Of a stretch of 64,000 nt of DNA, positions 49,911 through 58,492 are shown one piece after another. Position 1 is the first letter of the stretch. Every line of letters begins with the position of its first letter. A program made the position numbers and the translations under genes. Under the pieces are notes generated by a model that saw nothing but the letters and a program-made list of their open reading frames with translations, was not told the origin of the DNA and made no database searches. The DNA is from Pseudolabrys sp. (GTDB lineage: Bacteria > Pseudomonadota > Alphaproteobacteria > Rhizobiales > Xanthobacteraceae), in assembly GCA_026125895.1 (NCBI GenBank), contig JAHCKG010000003.1, forward strand, positions 62,001-126,000, written 5' to 3'.

Positions 49911-50650
49911 TGGATGCGCCCGGCGGTCTGGCCCAAAGGCTTTACGACATCACCCGTGGGGGCGGCAGGGTCAAAGCCTCGTCCCTGACCCCGCCCGCCG
50001 ACCTTGAGGAGGCCATGGCGGTGCAGGCCGAACTCTGCGCGCTGCTGGGCGGCGACGTGAAGGGCTGGAAGGTGGCGCTAACGCCGGCGGGCCCGGTCGG
50101 GGCGCGGCTGTTGACAACCGAGGTTCCGGCGGCGGCCGGGATGCAAGCGGACTTCTTCGAGGTCGAGTTGGCTTATCGGCTGGCCGACGACCTGCCCTGG
50201 CGCGAAAGGCCATGGTCGCGCGAGGAAGTGGTCGAGCGCATCGGATCGGTCCATCTGGGCATCGAACTCGTCGCGCAGCGCTTTTCGGAAGGCTTCAAGG
50301 TGCCGTTTCCGCTGCTGCTGGCGGACCGCCTGACCAATGAAGATTACATCGTCGGTGCGCCGCTTCCGGCCTCATTTATCGGGCTTGACGACGCCGGATC
50401 GATTCCGCTCACAGTCCAGCGAAACGGCGTGCCCCTCTATGACGGACCCGCCAAACACGCCAATGGCGATCCGCTGGCGCCCCTGGTGGGCTATGCGAAC
50501 GCCGGCGGATTCATGACCGAAGGTCTGAAACGCGGTCAGATCGTCACGACCGGCACCCTCTCCCCCCTCCTCCCGGTCGAGGGTTTGGATGAAATTTCAG
50601 TCCGACTTGCGGATAAGAGCTTGGACTTCAAGGTAAGTCGTCGGGTCTGA
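49910..50650 (+). CDS. 2-keto-4-pentenoate hydratase / fumarylacetoacetate hydrolase family
   Basis: A 246-residue protein. VKGWKVALTPAGPVGARL, FFEVELAYRLADDLPWRER, GSVHLGIELVAQRFSEGFKV and LSPLLPVEGLDEISVRL fit the MhpD/2-oxopent-4-enoate hydratase family, where the E-x-E pair (FEVELAY) binds the divalent metal. It would hydrate a 2-oxo-enoic acid, or decarboxylate or cleave a related keto acid. It closes the rightward operon and overlaps the upstream gene by one base, so it is probably produced in step with it. Confidence 0.88.
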   Translation: MDAPGGLAQRLYDITRGGGRVKASSLTPPADLEEAMAVQAELCALLGGDVKGWKVALTPAGPVGARLLTTEVPAAAGMQADFFEVELAYRLADDLPWRERPWSREEVVERIGSVHLGIELVAQRFSEGFKVPFPLLLADRLTNEDYIVGAPLPASFIGLDDAGSIPLTVQRNGVPLYDGPAKHANGDPLAPLVGYANAGGFMTEGLKRGQIVTTGTLSPLLPVEGLDEISVRLADKSLDFKVSRRV

Positions 50651-50881
50651 GTGTAGGAGGCCATTTCTGCTGGTTTGGGGGCCGGTGAGAGCCAAACGCG
50701 CACTCCCGAAAAACCTTTCGTAAGAGGCGGAAATTGAAGGGGCTGCGCCCTGACTACCATTCGCCGATACCGTACCGCCGCCACCGACGGTTTCGAGGTG
50801 CTTTTTCCGCTGCTGCATCGCTGCGGCTGGTCGCGCATCTTAGGGAGATCTTTGCGTTCCGGAACTAACCCGTCCTATTCA

Positions 50882-53191
50882 TCAGAGCGGTAGTCGGGTT
50901 GCTGGGCGGCGGCTTTGTTCGCCGTCATTGCCCAGTGAGACAATTTGAGGGTGTTCACGGCGGGAGGATTTCTGGATCATCGAGCTGATCGCGGAGCGAA
51001 GATGCGACAGAAATCCGGGGGGCAGAGAAGGATTAGGCGCAGCAGGTGCTGAAGGATATCCGGCGGCAGACGCGTCGGCATGCGGGCCCGGAGAGGACGC
51101 TTTCGCCTGAGCCGGCCGCGCGAGCGGATGCGCGGCAACTACGGCGTCGATTTCCGCCCGGTCGAGATAGCCGGTCTCGAACAGTGCCGTCGCCAGTGCC
51201 TCCAGCGTTGGCCGGTTGGCCACCATCAGGTCTCGCGCCTTTGCATAGGCGTCATCGAGCGTTGCCTGGACGGCATCATGGAGGTCGCGCCGGAGGATAA
51301 GGTCGCGGGCGCTGTCGGTCGGGAGCCTCACGAGACCCGACCGGCCGAGCCCGAGCACTGTTTCGAGATCGATCGCCAACTTGGTCGCAAGGCCGAGGTC
51401 GCTGCGCTCGGAGCCGCCTGCGCCGGCGGTGCATTCGCAGAAGACGAGTTCTTCGGCGGCCCGGCCGGCCAGCAGCATGACGATGTGATTTTCCACATGC
51501 GCGCGGGTTTCCGCCCGCAGCTCGGTGTCCACGCTCCGGGCGATGCCGCCATCGGCATTGATCGACAACGCGACGGGCTCACGCTGGCCAAGCGCCAGCA
51601 TGGCGACGGCGTGGCCCGCTTCGTGAGTTGCGAGGCGGCGGCGCAGGTCAGGCGGCAGGTCGGGCTCGCCGCCCCGAACGGCCTCGATGAGGTGGGCGAC
51701 GGTCAAGGCGGCGCCGGCGCGGCGGGCGGCACTTCTTGCCTCGCGGACGAAGCGCTCGACGTCGGCGCCGGTCTTGCCGCGTGCGGCGACGGCGGGTGCG
51801 CGCAAGTCGGCTCCTTGCAGATCGTGCCCCAGGTGAGTGCGGAAGATGCCGATGAGCGCCGTCACGTCGGGCAGGGGGATGTCGATGCGGCGATCGAGGC
51901 GCCCCGAGCGGACGAGGGCGGGATCGAGCCGTGACGGATCGTTGCAGGCGGCGATGACGACGACGCCTTCCCGCCGCTCGTAGCCATCCAGGCATTCGAG
52001 CAGCGTGTTGGTGATGGCGGTCCACCAGTCGTCGCTTTTGCCGGCCCTTCCACGGGTCGGGATACTGTCGATCTCGTCGATGAACAGGATGGACGGGGCA
52101 TTGAGCTGCGCTTCTGAGAAGGCGTTGCGGATCGCTTGCGTTACATGCCCTAGATGCCCGTCCCGGTGCGCCTGCCACTGACTGTAGCTGGTGGCGGTGA
52201 AGTGCACGTTCGCCTCGCGCGCCAGCGCCCGGGCGAAGCTCGTCTTGCCGGTGCCGGGGGCGCCGGTAAGCACACAGCCCCGGTCGACCTCGGCCCAGTC
52301 GAGATGGCCTGCCTCATACGCCCTCAGATCGGCGGCTACGCTCAGGCCCCAGTCCTTGGCTGGCCCGAGGCCCGCCAGATCGGCGAGGCGAGGGCCGCCC
52401 GACAACCCTGTCTGTTCGACCTCCACCAGTCGCTTCAGCCGGGAGTGGGAGACTTCGGCGCCGAGGTCGGCCCGTACCGCGAGCTTGAGGTCGGCGAGTG
52501 TCACCCCGGCGGCCAGGCCGGCGTCAATCATGCCGGGGCGCCGCCCTGTCACGGTCTCGATGACTGCCGCCAACGCCTCAGGGTCGAGCGGCGGAATGGA
52601 GATCCGCCGGTCGGCCAGGCGCAGAATAGCGGGCGGCGCGTAGCGGTCCGGATCCGACGCCACAACAAGGATGGCGCAGCGACGCTGTACGGCGCGGGCG
52701 ATCATCTCCTCATCGCTGTGCTTGTGCTTGGAGTCGGCGGCCTGTTTGAACATTGCCACGGTTCCCGGCGCAACGATGACGTTACTGTGGAGGTCGGACC
52801 GACCCATCGTTCGCATGGTGCCAATCACATGCTGGCTTACGATGGCGGCAACGGGCTCGGTCCATGCCGGGTCCGGGACCTCGACGATGGTTACCTTGTC
52901 CGGATCCTGAAGCTCGGCGAGTCCGGCACGATCGGCCTCGAAGGCCCGCCCGACGACGACCGCGGCGAGAACCTCTTCGAGACTGGGACCCGCATGCGCA
53001 GCCGCCGCTGACGGTTCGGTTTCGTCGTCGATACGGAGCGCCAACTGCTCCGGACGATCGTCGGCCCGATCCTCACCGCCGCGCGACGGCAGACTGGCGC
53101 GGCGCACGGCGTCAATCAGAACCTCGGCGATTGGACGGGGCGATGCGGCGAGGCGCCGCGACGCCGTCGAGACGGTGGATGCCATCGTCAT
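50882..53191 (-). CDS. Soluble FtsH-like AAA+ metalloprotease
   Basis: A 769-residue protein from ATG 53191, coupled to the metallophosphoesterase gene by ATGA. Residues 1-260 hold a degenerate domain with no membrane helix. The AAA+ module has Walker A GAPGTGKT (310-317), Walker B ILFIDEID (368-375) and an arginine finger region RSGRLDRRIDIPLP. The protease has the zinc motif HEAGH (523-527) and a later acidic ligand in SERSDLGLATKLA. FtsH itself is membrane-bound; this lacks transmembrane segments and has a proline-rich C-terminal tail. Target and role are unknown. The operon context suggests an accessory or defence-like function. Confidence 0.85.
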   Translation of the reverse strand: MTMASTVSTASRRLAASPRPIAEVLIDAVRRASLPSRGGEDRADDRPEQLALRIDDETEPSAAAAHAGPSLEEVLAAVVVGRAFEADRAGLAELQDPDKVTIVEVPDPAWTEPVAAIVSQHVIGTMRTMGRSDLHSNVIVAPGTVAMFKQAADSKHKHSDEEMIARAVQRRCAILVVASDPDRYAPPAILRLADRRISIPPLDPEALAAVIETVTGRRPGMIDAGLAAGVTLADLKLAVRADLGAEVSHSRLKRLVEVEQTGLSGGPRLADLAGLGPAKDWGLSVAADLRAYEAGHLDWAEVDRGCVLTGAPGTGKTSFARALAREANVHFTATSYSQWQAHRDGHLGHVTQAIRNAFSEAQLNAPSILFIDEIDSIPTRGRAGKSDDWWTAITNTLLECLDGYERREGVVVIAACNDPSRLDPALVRSGRLDRRIDIPLPDVTALIGIFRTHLGHDLQGADLRAPAVAARGKTGADVERFVREARSAARRAGAALTVAHLIEAVRGGEPDLPPDLRRRLATHEAGHAVAMLALGQREPVALSINADGGIARSVDTELRAETRAHVENHIVMLLAGRAAEELVFCECTAGAGGSERSDLGLATKLAIDLETVLGLGRSGLVRLPTDSARDLILRRDLHDAVQATLDDAYAKARDLMVANRPTLEALATALFETGYLDRAEIDAVVAAHPLARPAQAKASSPGPHADASAAGYPSAPAAPNPSLPPGFLSHLRSAISSMIQKSSRREHPQIVSLGNDGEQSRRPATRLPL

Positions 53192-53958
53192 GAGCCGACC
53201 TCCACCACCAGACTTCCATTGAAGTCGGCATTCTCCTGGCCATAGCCGTGCGGGTTGCACAGGACCCGTGTGGCGCCGACCAGGTAGTCGAAGGAAGCGT
53301 GCACATGGCCGTGTATCCAGAGATCGGGCTGGGCGGTCTCGATCACCGAAGCGAGATCCGAGACGTAGGCCGCTGACAGCACGTCATTGGCATAGCGCGG
53401 ATGCAGCGAGCCGACATGCGGCGCGTGGTGCGTGACGACGATCGTCGGACCTTCGAACGCCTCGGCAAGCGTCTTCTCGATGTACTTGCGCGAGGTGCGG
53501 TGCAGGAGGAGAGCTTCCTGCGGCCCGAAGCGCTGCCATGGCTGTTTGCTCCAGGAGATGCGGCGGTGATCGTTGAGGCCGCTGGAGGCGGCCACCATGG
53601 CGCGGCCGAGATTGGCCTCGCCGAACAGGGCGTAGTCGGTCCACAAGGTCGCGCCGATAAAGCGAACGCCACCAATAACGATGCTGTCATTCTCCAGAAA
53701 ATGTACGCCATAGAGGGGCGCTACCTCACGGGCGCGCGCCAGTTCCTCGTGGAAGCTGCGCCGGTAGTACTCATGATTGCCCATCACCATGACGATCGGG
53801 ATCTGCATCGGCACGAATAAGCGCAGATGCATGAACGCGTTCTCGGCGCCCTGGGCCGTGTCGCCGGCCACCACGACGGCATCGACGTCCGGCGGGACGA
53901 CGACGGGCCTCGGCGTGCGGACATCCGCATGGAGATCGCTGAAGATCTGGATCTTCAT
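53188..53958 (-). CDS. Metallophosphoesterase
   Basis: A 256-residue calcineurin-like phosphoesterase. All dimetal motifs are present: D-L-H (FSDLHADV), GD (VVAGDTAQG), GNHE (VMGNHEYYRR), H-H (VVTHHAPHVG) and G-H-V-H (WIHGHVHASFD). Enzymes of this type cleave phosphodiesters, including cyclic nucleotides, RNA or diadenosine compounds. The substrate cannot be told from sequence. It overlaps both neighbours by 4 bp, so it is tightly bound to the FtsH-like gene. Confidence 0.9.
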   Translation of the reverse strand: MKIQIFSDLHADVRTPRPVVVPPDVDAVVVAGDTAQGAENAFMHLRLFVPMQIPIVMVMGNHEYYRRSFHEELARAREVAPLYGVHFLENDSIVIGGVRFIGATLWTDYALFGEANLGRAMVAASSGLNDHRRISWSKQPWQRFGPQEALLLHRTSRKYIEKTLAEAFEGPTIVVTHHAPHVGSLHPRYANDVLSAAYVSDLASVIETAQPDLWIHGHVHASFDYLVGATRVLCNPHGYGQENADFNGSLVVEVGS

Positions 53959-54344
53959 GATGCCCTCCGACGACGTGCGGTTGCCGCCCTCGCTCCCCGG
54001 GCGCCCCGGCGCAGATGGATGAGCACGACCGCCGCCGTCAGCGAGCCGTTGAGGGTAGCGAGCAAGAGCAGCGAGCCCGCCCAGTCGACGAGCCAGGCGG
54101 GGGCGCCGGCATCGGCGTAGACGTGCAGCCCGATCCTGACGGCGACGGCCTCGTCGCCGGCAATCGCGGCGGGCGCATCCGGATAGGCCAGCACCCAGAT
54201 CTGGCGCAGCGCCTCGCGCAGCGCGACTGTGTCATAGGAGGCGTGATCATCCCCCCGCCACCATTGCAGCGGGGAGACGTTCTGTTTGCGGGGCGCGGCG
54301 CGCTTCATTGGGCGCGCCGGCGCCGTCGATCGCTTCTTCGCCAT
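53955..54344 (-). CDS. Small basic protein, unknown
   Basis: A 129-residue product from ATG 54344, with ribosome site GGGAGAGA. The first 30 residues are basic (KKRSTAPARPMKRAAPRKQN). Residues 30-105 have a folded look (SPLQWWRGDDHASYDTVALR, WVLAYPDAPAAIAGDEAVAV) and the C-terminus has a hydrophobic helix (WAGSLLLLATLNGSLTAAVVLI) then a basic tail. No family is recognised. One membrane segment is possible. It couples to the metallophosphoesterase. Confidence 0.5.
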   Translation of the reverse strand: MAKKRSTAPARPMKRAAPRKQNVSPLQWWRGDDHASYDTVALREALRQIWVLAYPDAPAAIAGDEAVAVRIGLHVYADAGAPAWLVDWAGSLLLLATLNGSLTAAVVLIHLRRGARGARAATARRRRAS

Positions 54345-54362
54345 GGTGTTCTCTCCCATGGC

Positions 54363-55388
54363 TCAGGCGTCGAACATCAGCGGCCGCGCCGCGTTGAGCG
54401 GCCGCCATTTGTCCGAAGCCACGTGAGCGCCGCACAAAACCTTGGCGGCGATGGCGCGAGACGGGAAGGCGACCGCGATGCGCAGGCGATAACGATCGCG
54501 GCCAGCACCGCAGTCGTCGAAGGCCTGCGCCTCGATCAGCCTGTCGCGCCTGGCCTTGGTGCGATCGTTGGCGCTGCCATTCGTCATCAGCCGCATCTCG
54601 GAACCGGCCGCCACCACGAAGCGATCTCGATAATCGTAGCCGCGCGCCCAGAGATCGCTGTAGGCAAGCTCCAACTCCTCGACGCCAATCGGCGTCGTGC
54701 TGACGCCGATCTCCATCGGACCCCCATCGTCATCTTCTTCGCTGGTCTCACCGGCAACCGGCTCCGGCGCAGCCAGTGGGGTAGCGTTCGTCACTGTGCT
54801 GACGTTCGCTTCCACCTTCGCCGCCGCCGTCACCATCGGCGGGACCGGGGCGGGGCTGAGGAACCGGCAGCCCGCGTCAAACAACAAGGGCAGGACGTCG
54901 ACGAGCATCTTGTCGACGGTCGCGGCGCGCCCCTGACTGATCTTCGCCGTGCATGCGCTTGTGCTGTTGATGAGGCGGGCGCTGCCGGCCTGTTCAACGA
55001 GTTCGATGAGCCGGCGCTGCAGGTGCACGGCGTCGTTCTTGTCGATGCGGCGGCCGTCGGCGTCGTAGAGGACGTAAACCTCGGTCGCGAAGGCCTTGTC
55101 CACGTCGGCGGCATGTTCCTGCAGCCGCCGGCCGAGCCTGCCGGTCTCGCCGATATAGGCGGCGTGCAGGCAGTCCGTGGGCGACATGCCGACGAGGATA
55201 TAGGCGCCGGGCGCGTCGAGCGCCCCGCCGGCGATCACCGTGGCGATGTCGGTGAAGCCGAAGACGCGGACGCACAGGGCGCTGGCGTCGTCGGTGATCA
55301 GGCGCGGGCCGCCGAGGCCCGCGCCGTCGCGCGTGATGGTCGTCGTCATTCGCCGCGACGGGGCGGCGGATAGGGTGGTGCTCGTCAT
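54363..55388 (-). CDS. GIY-YIG protein with DUF4357-like C-terminus
   Basis: A 341-residue protein from ATG 55388. Residues about 55-100 form a GIY-YIG core: GAYILVGMS, AAYIGETGRLGRRLQEHAAD, where the G-E-T-G-x-L-x-x-R-L pattern includes the conserved arginine. The middle is acidic (ETSEEDDDGGPME). The C-terminal end (PSRAIAAKVLCGAHVASDKWRPL) matches the DUF4357 style, which often follows GIY-YIG nucleases in phage-defence contexts. It heads the four-gene leftward operon. The upstream leader contains several perfect hairpins (55450-55467 and 55507-55519). Confidence 0.72.
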   Translation of the reverse strand: MTSTTLSAAPSRRMTTTITRDGAGLGGPRLITDDASALCVRVFGFTDIATVIAGGALDAPGAYILVGMSPTDCLHAAYIGETGRLGRRLQEHAADVDKAFATEVYVLYDADGRRIDKNDAVHLQRRLIELVEQAGSARLINSTSACTAKISQGRAATVDKMLVDVLPLLFDAGCRFLSPAPVPPMVTAAAKVEANVSTVTNATPLAAPEPVAGETSEEDDDGGPMEIGVSTTPIGVEELELAYSDLWARGYDYRDRFVVAAGSEMRLMTNGSANDRTKARRDRLIEAQAFDDCGAGRDRYRLRIAVAFPSRAIAAKVLCGAHVASDKWRPLNAARPLMFDA

Positions 55389-56246
55389 GTGATGATCCCT
55401 TGTCTGCTGGGGATCGGCTCCGGACGCGCATGTCGCTTCGTTCCGCGCGGCGGTCATGAAGGACCGCTGCCGGTGAAAACCGCAGGCAACCGCGAGGGAT
55501 CGCCGTGCCCCAAAGGGGCGCGGCGGCGCCGAATGCCGAAATCCGCGTGTCTGGTTTAGCTAGACGGCGAACCGCGACGCGAAGTGCGCGGCGGCGACCC
55601 CCGACCTGCCGGAGCAGGAGGGCCAGAGCGTCAGCGGAAAGGGATCGGGACGGACCGCCGAATCGGCGGTAGAAATGGCCTCAGCCATGGTCGACTCTCC
55701 AGTAGTTGACTGTGGTCAGGCCGTCGTTGGGTGTTACCAGCACCCGGCGGCGGCCGCCTGCGGTTTAGACCGGTGATGATCCCGCGGCACGGACAATCTA
55801 GAGCTGCCAGCGGGAAATTGGAGCTGGCGCAGGAAAGTTTTTGAGCGACAGCGTTAATGAAAGCGAGCTGAACTCGGGAGGTTTGCTCGTCAAAACAAGC
55901 TTCGCATTTCGAAGACCATACCGTGTCAATATTGCGTAGACCGGTGACGCGGCGAAGCGGCTATTGGCGTGCGTGCCCATCAATCGATTAGATTAGCGCT
56001 TTCGGCGCAATTGCATTTGTCCAGAGACGTAGTGTCGTCACGAGGGCTAGGCTCTTGAAGGTCGGAACGTGTCGCCGCAGCCGATCTTGGCCTACGACGC
56101 ATTCGTATGAGAGCGAAGATGCGGTTCGATCGTTAGAGCGGCGAAAGCACAGCCTTACGGCCAAAGCATGAAATATGCATTCTAAAGGCCCTGCGCGGGA
56201 GAGACGCACGTTGAAGTGCGCCTCTCTTCGCAGCAAGCCGGGAACG
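55389..56246. other. Intergenic segment with structured leader
   Basis: No convincing gene. Perfect short hairpins lie at 55450-55467 (GCGGTC/GACCGC) and 55507-55519 (GCCCC/GGGGC), ahead of the GIY-YIG operon and on its transcribed strand. The 56000-56246 part has only short frames without ribosome sites. Confidence 0.4.
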
Positions 56247-56560
56247 TCAGAAGTCGAATGCAGCCGACAGGATGTAGGTTCGTGGAGAGCCGACCGTCGC
56301 AAAGGTTCTGGTCGTGATCCAGTAGTTCTCGTCGAAGAGATTCTGGATGCTGGCCCGCAGGGTCACTGGCCGGCCGTTGAGCTTGGTCTCGTAACGGACG
56401 CCAGCATCGACCCCGGGGCCATGCTGGGAACGTCACGGTATTCGCGATCGTCAGATACGCTTCCGACGTGTAGATCAGGCGTCCATTCAGAGAAAGCTCG
56501 CTAACCCGCGGTGTGTCTCAGTCGAGGCCTGCGGCCGCCCGGTGTCGCGGCACCCTGGCG
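56247..56560 (-). pseudogene. Decayed TonB-dependent siderophore receptor (C-terminal part)
   Basis: On the minus strand the final frame reads VTLRASIQNLFDENYW, later GSPRTYILSAAFDF and a stop at 56247, the classic C-terminal beta-barrel end of TonB-dependent siderophore receptors with terminal phenylalanine. Upstream in another frame is SLNGRLIYTSEAYLTIANTV, also a receptor motif, joined across a frameshift around 56415-56435. Further upstream a TGA at 56518-56520 sits where the family has a tryptophan (EWDTP). Only the last part of the barrel survives, so the gene is broken. Confidence 0.75.
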
Positions 56561-56781
56561 GCGTCTTGGCCTATCTCCGCAGTGTGGATCGACTTCGCGA
56601 GTCGCCGTATCAAAACCGGCGCGCCGAACATCCGGATCGTCTGTCTGGCTTATATGCTCGATTTGTCGATAGTACGTCTGTACGACTATCCCTGAACCCA
56701 AGACCGGAGCCATAAACTTTCTATGGTCGCCGACTTGGATTGTGGAAACGATCATCAGCGGTGCTCTGGGGGCATGAACTC

Positions 56782-57327
56782 ATGCGGCGGGTTACGACGG
56801 CTCTAGTTGCGTTTCTTTGTCTCGGCCTCGGTATCTGCATCGGTCTGGGCGTCAACGCCGAAGATAAAGGCACGCAAGACAACAGCCCCCAGGATGCGTC
56901 GGCGCAACTCGTCGACACGTTCGAAAACGTCTGCCTGGAAACGTTGCCGCTTCTCGTCGGCGCGGTCGAGCGGCTAAAGAAGCTGGGGTTCGAACTGACG
57001 CCTGCCGGTGACGATGGCATGTACGAACTATGGAGCGAGAAGTTGGGCCTGGGTGGCCATCTGCATCTGGCCAAGGGAGAGCGGAAGCCGAGTTGCGGCT
57101 TCTTGACTGAAAACGTCACCCGGCAGGAAGTCGGGCCGCTGGTCGAAGCCGTCCTTGTAAAATGGCTCGGCACAGCTCCGGAGCGCTGGAAAATCGGCGA
57201 TCCGCATGCCATCGGGTGGCAGGTCCCGGCGGGCGGAAACACCCTCAACATCAGCGTTGCCACAAGCTTGAGCGACGATCCGGCCAAGGGCGCCAGCGTG
57301 ACCGTTGAAGAAGTGGACCGCCAGTAA
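56782..57327 (+). CDS. Small secreted protein, unknown
   Basis: A 181-residue product from ATG 56782. It has a signal-like start (MRRVTTALVAFLCLGLGICI, then GLGVNA) followed by a mature part with two cysteines (ENVCLETLP and KPSCGFLTE) that could form a disulfide. Also visible are LVDTFENVCLETLPLLVGAV and HLHLAKGERKPSCGFLTENV. No family is recognised. A longer start at 56740 exists but adds residues ahead of the signal peptide. It stands alone before the FecR-like gene. Confidence 0.6.
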   Translation: MRRVTTALVAFLCLGLGICIGLGVNAEDKGTQDNSPQDASAQLVDTFENVCLETLPLLVGAVERLKKLGFELTPAGDDGMYELWSEKLGLGGHLHLAKGERKPSCGFLTENVTRQEVGPLVEAVLVKWLGTAPERWKIGDPHAIGWQVPAGGNTLNISVATSLSDDPAKGASVTVEEVDRQ

Positions 57328-57527
57328 ACTCCCAAACGTATCTTGACCTCGCGCACGCGACCGGTTCGCGCTTGGGACGCAATGAGTTGCAGCCTGCGGC
57401 TTACGCGGCTCGCTCGTTCAGACCAGGCGTCGAGTGCCGTGACATTTCGTCGCAATCGTCCGGTTGTTCTATCGTCGCGTCCGAGCGACCCCTCTACAGT
57501 GTTCCATACACATCGGGGGGGCTAGCT

Positions 57528-58481
57528 ATGACCAATAACTTGAGCCCGGGGGTTGCTACGCGCGCGTCGAATTTGAGCACGGCGACTGTGGTGGCCCTGG
57601 CCATGCTGACAATGGCCACAGCCGTCACGCCGTCTGCGGCTCAGCAGCCGGACCCCGCTGCAGCGGCGGCGGCAGCGCACAAGGCGAAGTGCGATCCGCA
57701 GGTGGCGGCAGTACGGGCTCTCGAGGCTCAGGATAAGGAGGCATTAAGTCGGGCACAAGCCGCACATAAACGCTTCAACGATACGGCCGGGCGATACGAT
57801 CAGACCTATACTGCCTATGTGAAGTTCCGTGATTCCGGCGATCATCTGCGTGCCTGGCAGATGGTTCCTACAATAGATGGGCTCTGGGCGAGGTTGAGGC
57901 CCCTCAACGAGGAGCTCATTGCCGCCCGCAGCGCCAGAGCGAGCATTACGCGGCAACTTTGCGCTGGCATATCCCGCGGGACCGCGGATGGTTGTTTTAC
58001 TTCCAATGGAAGTTGTACCGAGAGCCTCCAAAAGCAAATAACCACAATCGGCAATTCCAGCAGTCGTCGTGCGCGCCTAGCCGGCACCTGGAAGACCGCG
58101 GCCGACGAGAAGCTCAACCCGGCCAATGCCGCCAAGGGCTGCCCGATCGCCAAGACGATCGCGCCCAGCGCGACGGTGACCTTTGTGTCCGGCCGAGTCT
58201 TCGTTACACGCGGCGTGCGGACCTTGCCCGCCGCGACTGGCATGACGGTTCATCCCGGCGATGTGGTTGCGGTGGAGGAGGGCAGCCAGGCGTCGCTCAA
58301 CCTCTTCAACGGCGGCATCATGAAGATCTCGGAGAAGACCAAGTTCGAAATTCCGAATCCAGTTACGGCGCCGCCGCCGCCGGGAATATCGGCGAACTTG
58401 TGGGCCAAGGCCAAGCAGCTCATCCAGGGCGAAAGCTTCGAAATTAAAACACCGACGGCATGCACCGGATCTCGCGGCTAA
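57528..58481 (+). CDS. FecR-domain-like exported protein
   Basis: A 317-residue product from ATG 57528. It has a signal-like N-terminus (STATVVALAMLTMATAVTPS), then a helical region rich in alanine (residues 45-150) with conserved cysteines around QLCAGISRGTADGCFTSNGSC. Residues about 230-295 read VTFVSGRVFVTRGVRTLPAA, then VHPGDVVAVEEGSQASLNLF and KISEKTKFEI, the pattern of FecR-type domains that form a beta-structured scaffold in the periplasm. Its stop lies 11 bp before the subtilase start, so the two are one unit. Confidence 0.7.
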   Translation: MTNNLSPGVATRASNLSTATVVALAMLTMATAVTPSAAQQPDPAAAAAAAHKAKCDPQVAAVRALEAQDKEALSRAQAAHKRFNDTAGRYDQTYTAYVKFRDSGDHLRAWQMVPTIDGLWARLRPLNEELIAARSARASITRQLCAGISRGTADGCFTSNGSCTESLQKQITTIGNSSSRRARLAGTWKTAADEKLNPANAAKGCPIAKTIAPSATVTFVSGRVFVTRGVRTLPAATGMTVHPGDVVAVEEGSQASLNLFNGGIMKISEKTKFEIPNPVTAPPPPGISANLWAKAKQLIQGESFEIKTPTACTGSRG

Positions 58482-58492
58482 GGAATCTCCAC

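Noticed and set aside
55798-55983. 61-codon minus-strand frame
   Set aside because: It has no ribosome site, family features or neighbours, and lies in otherwise noncoding sequence.
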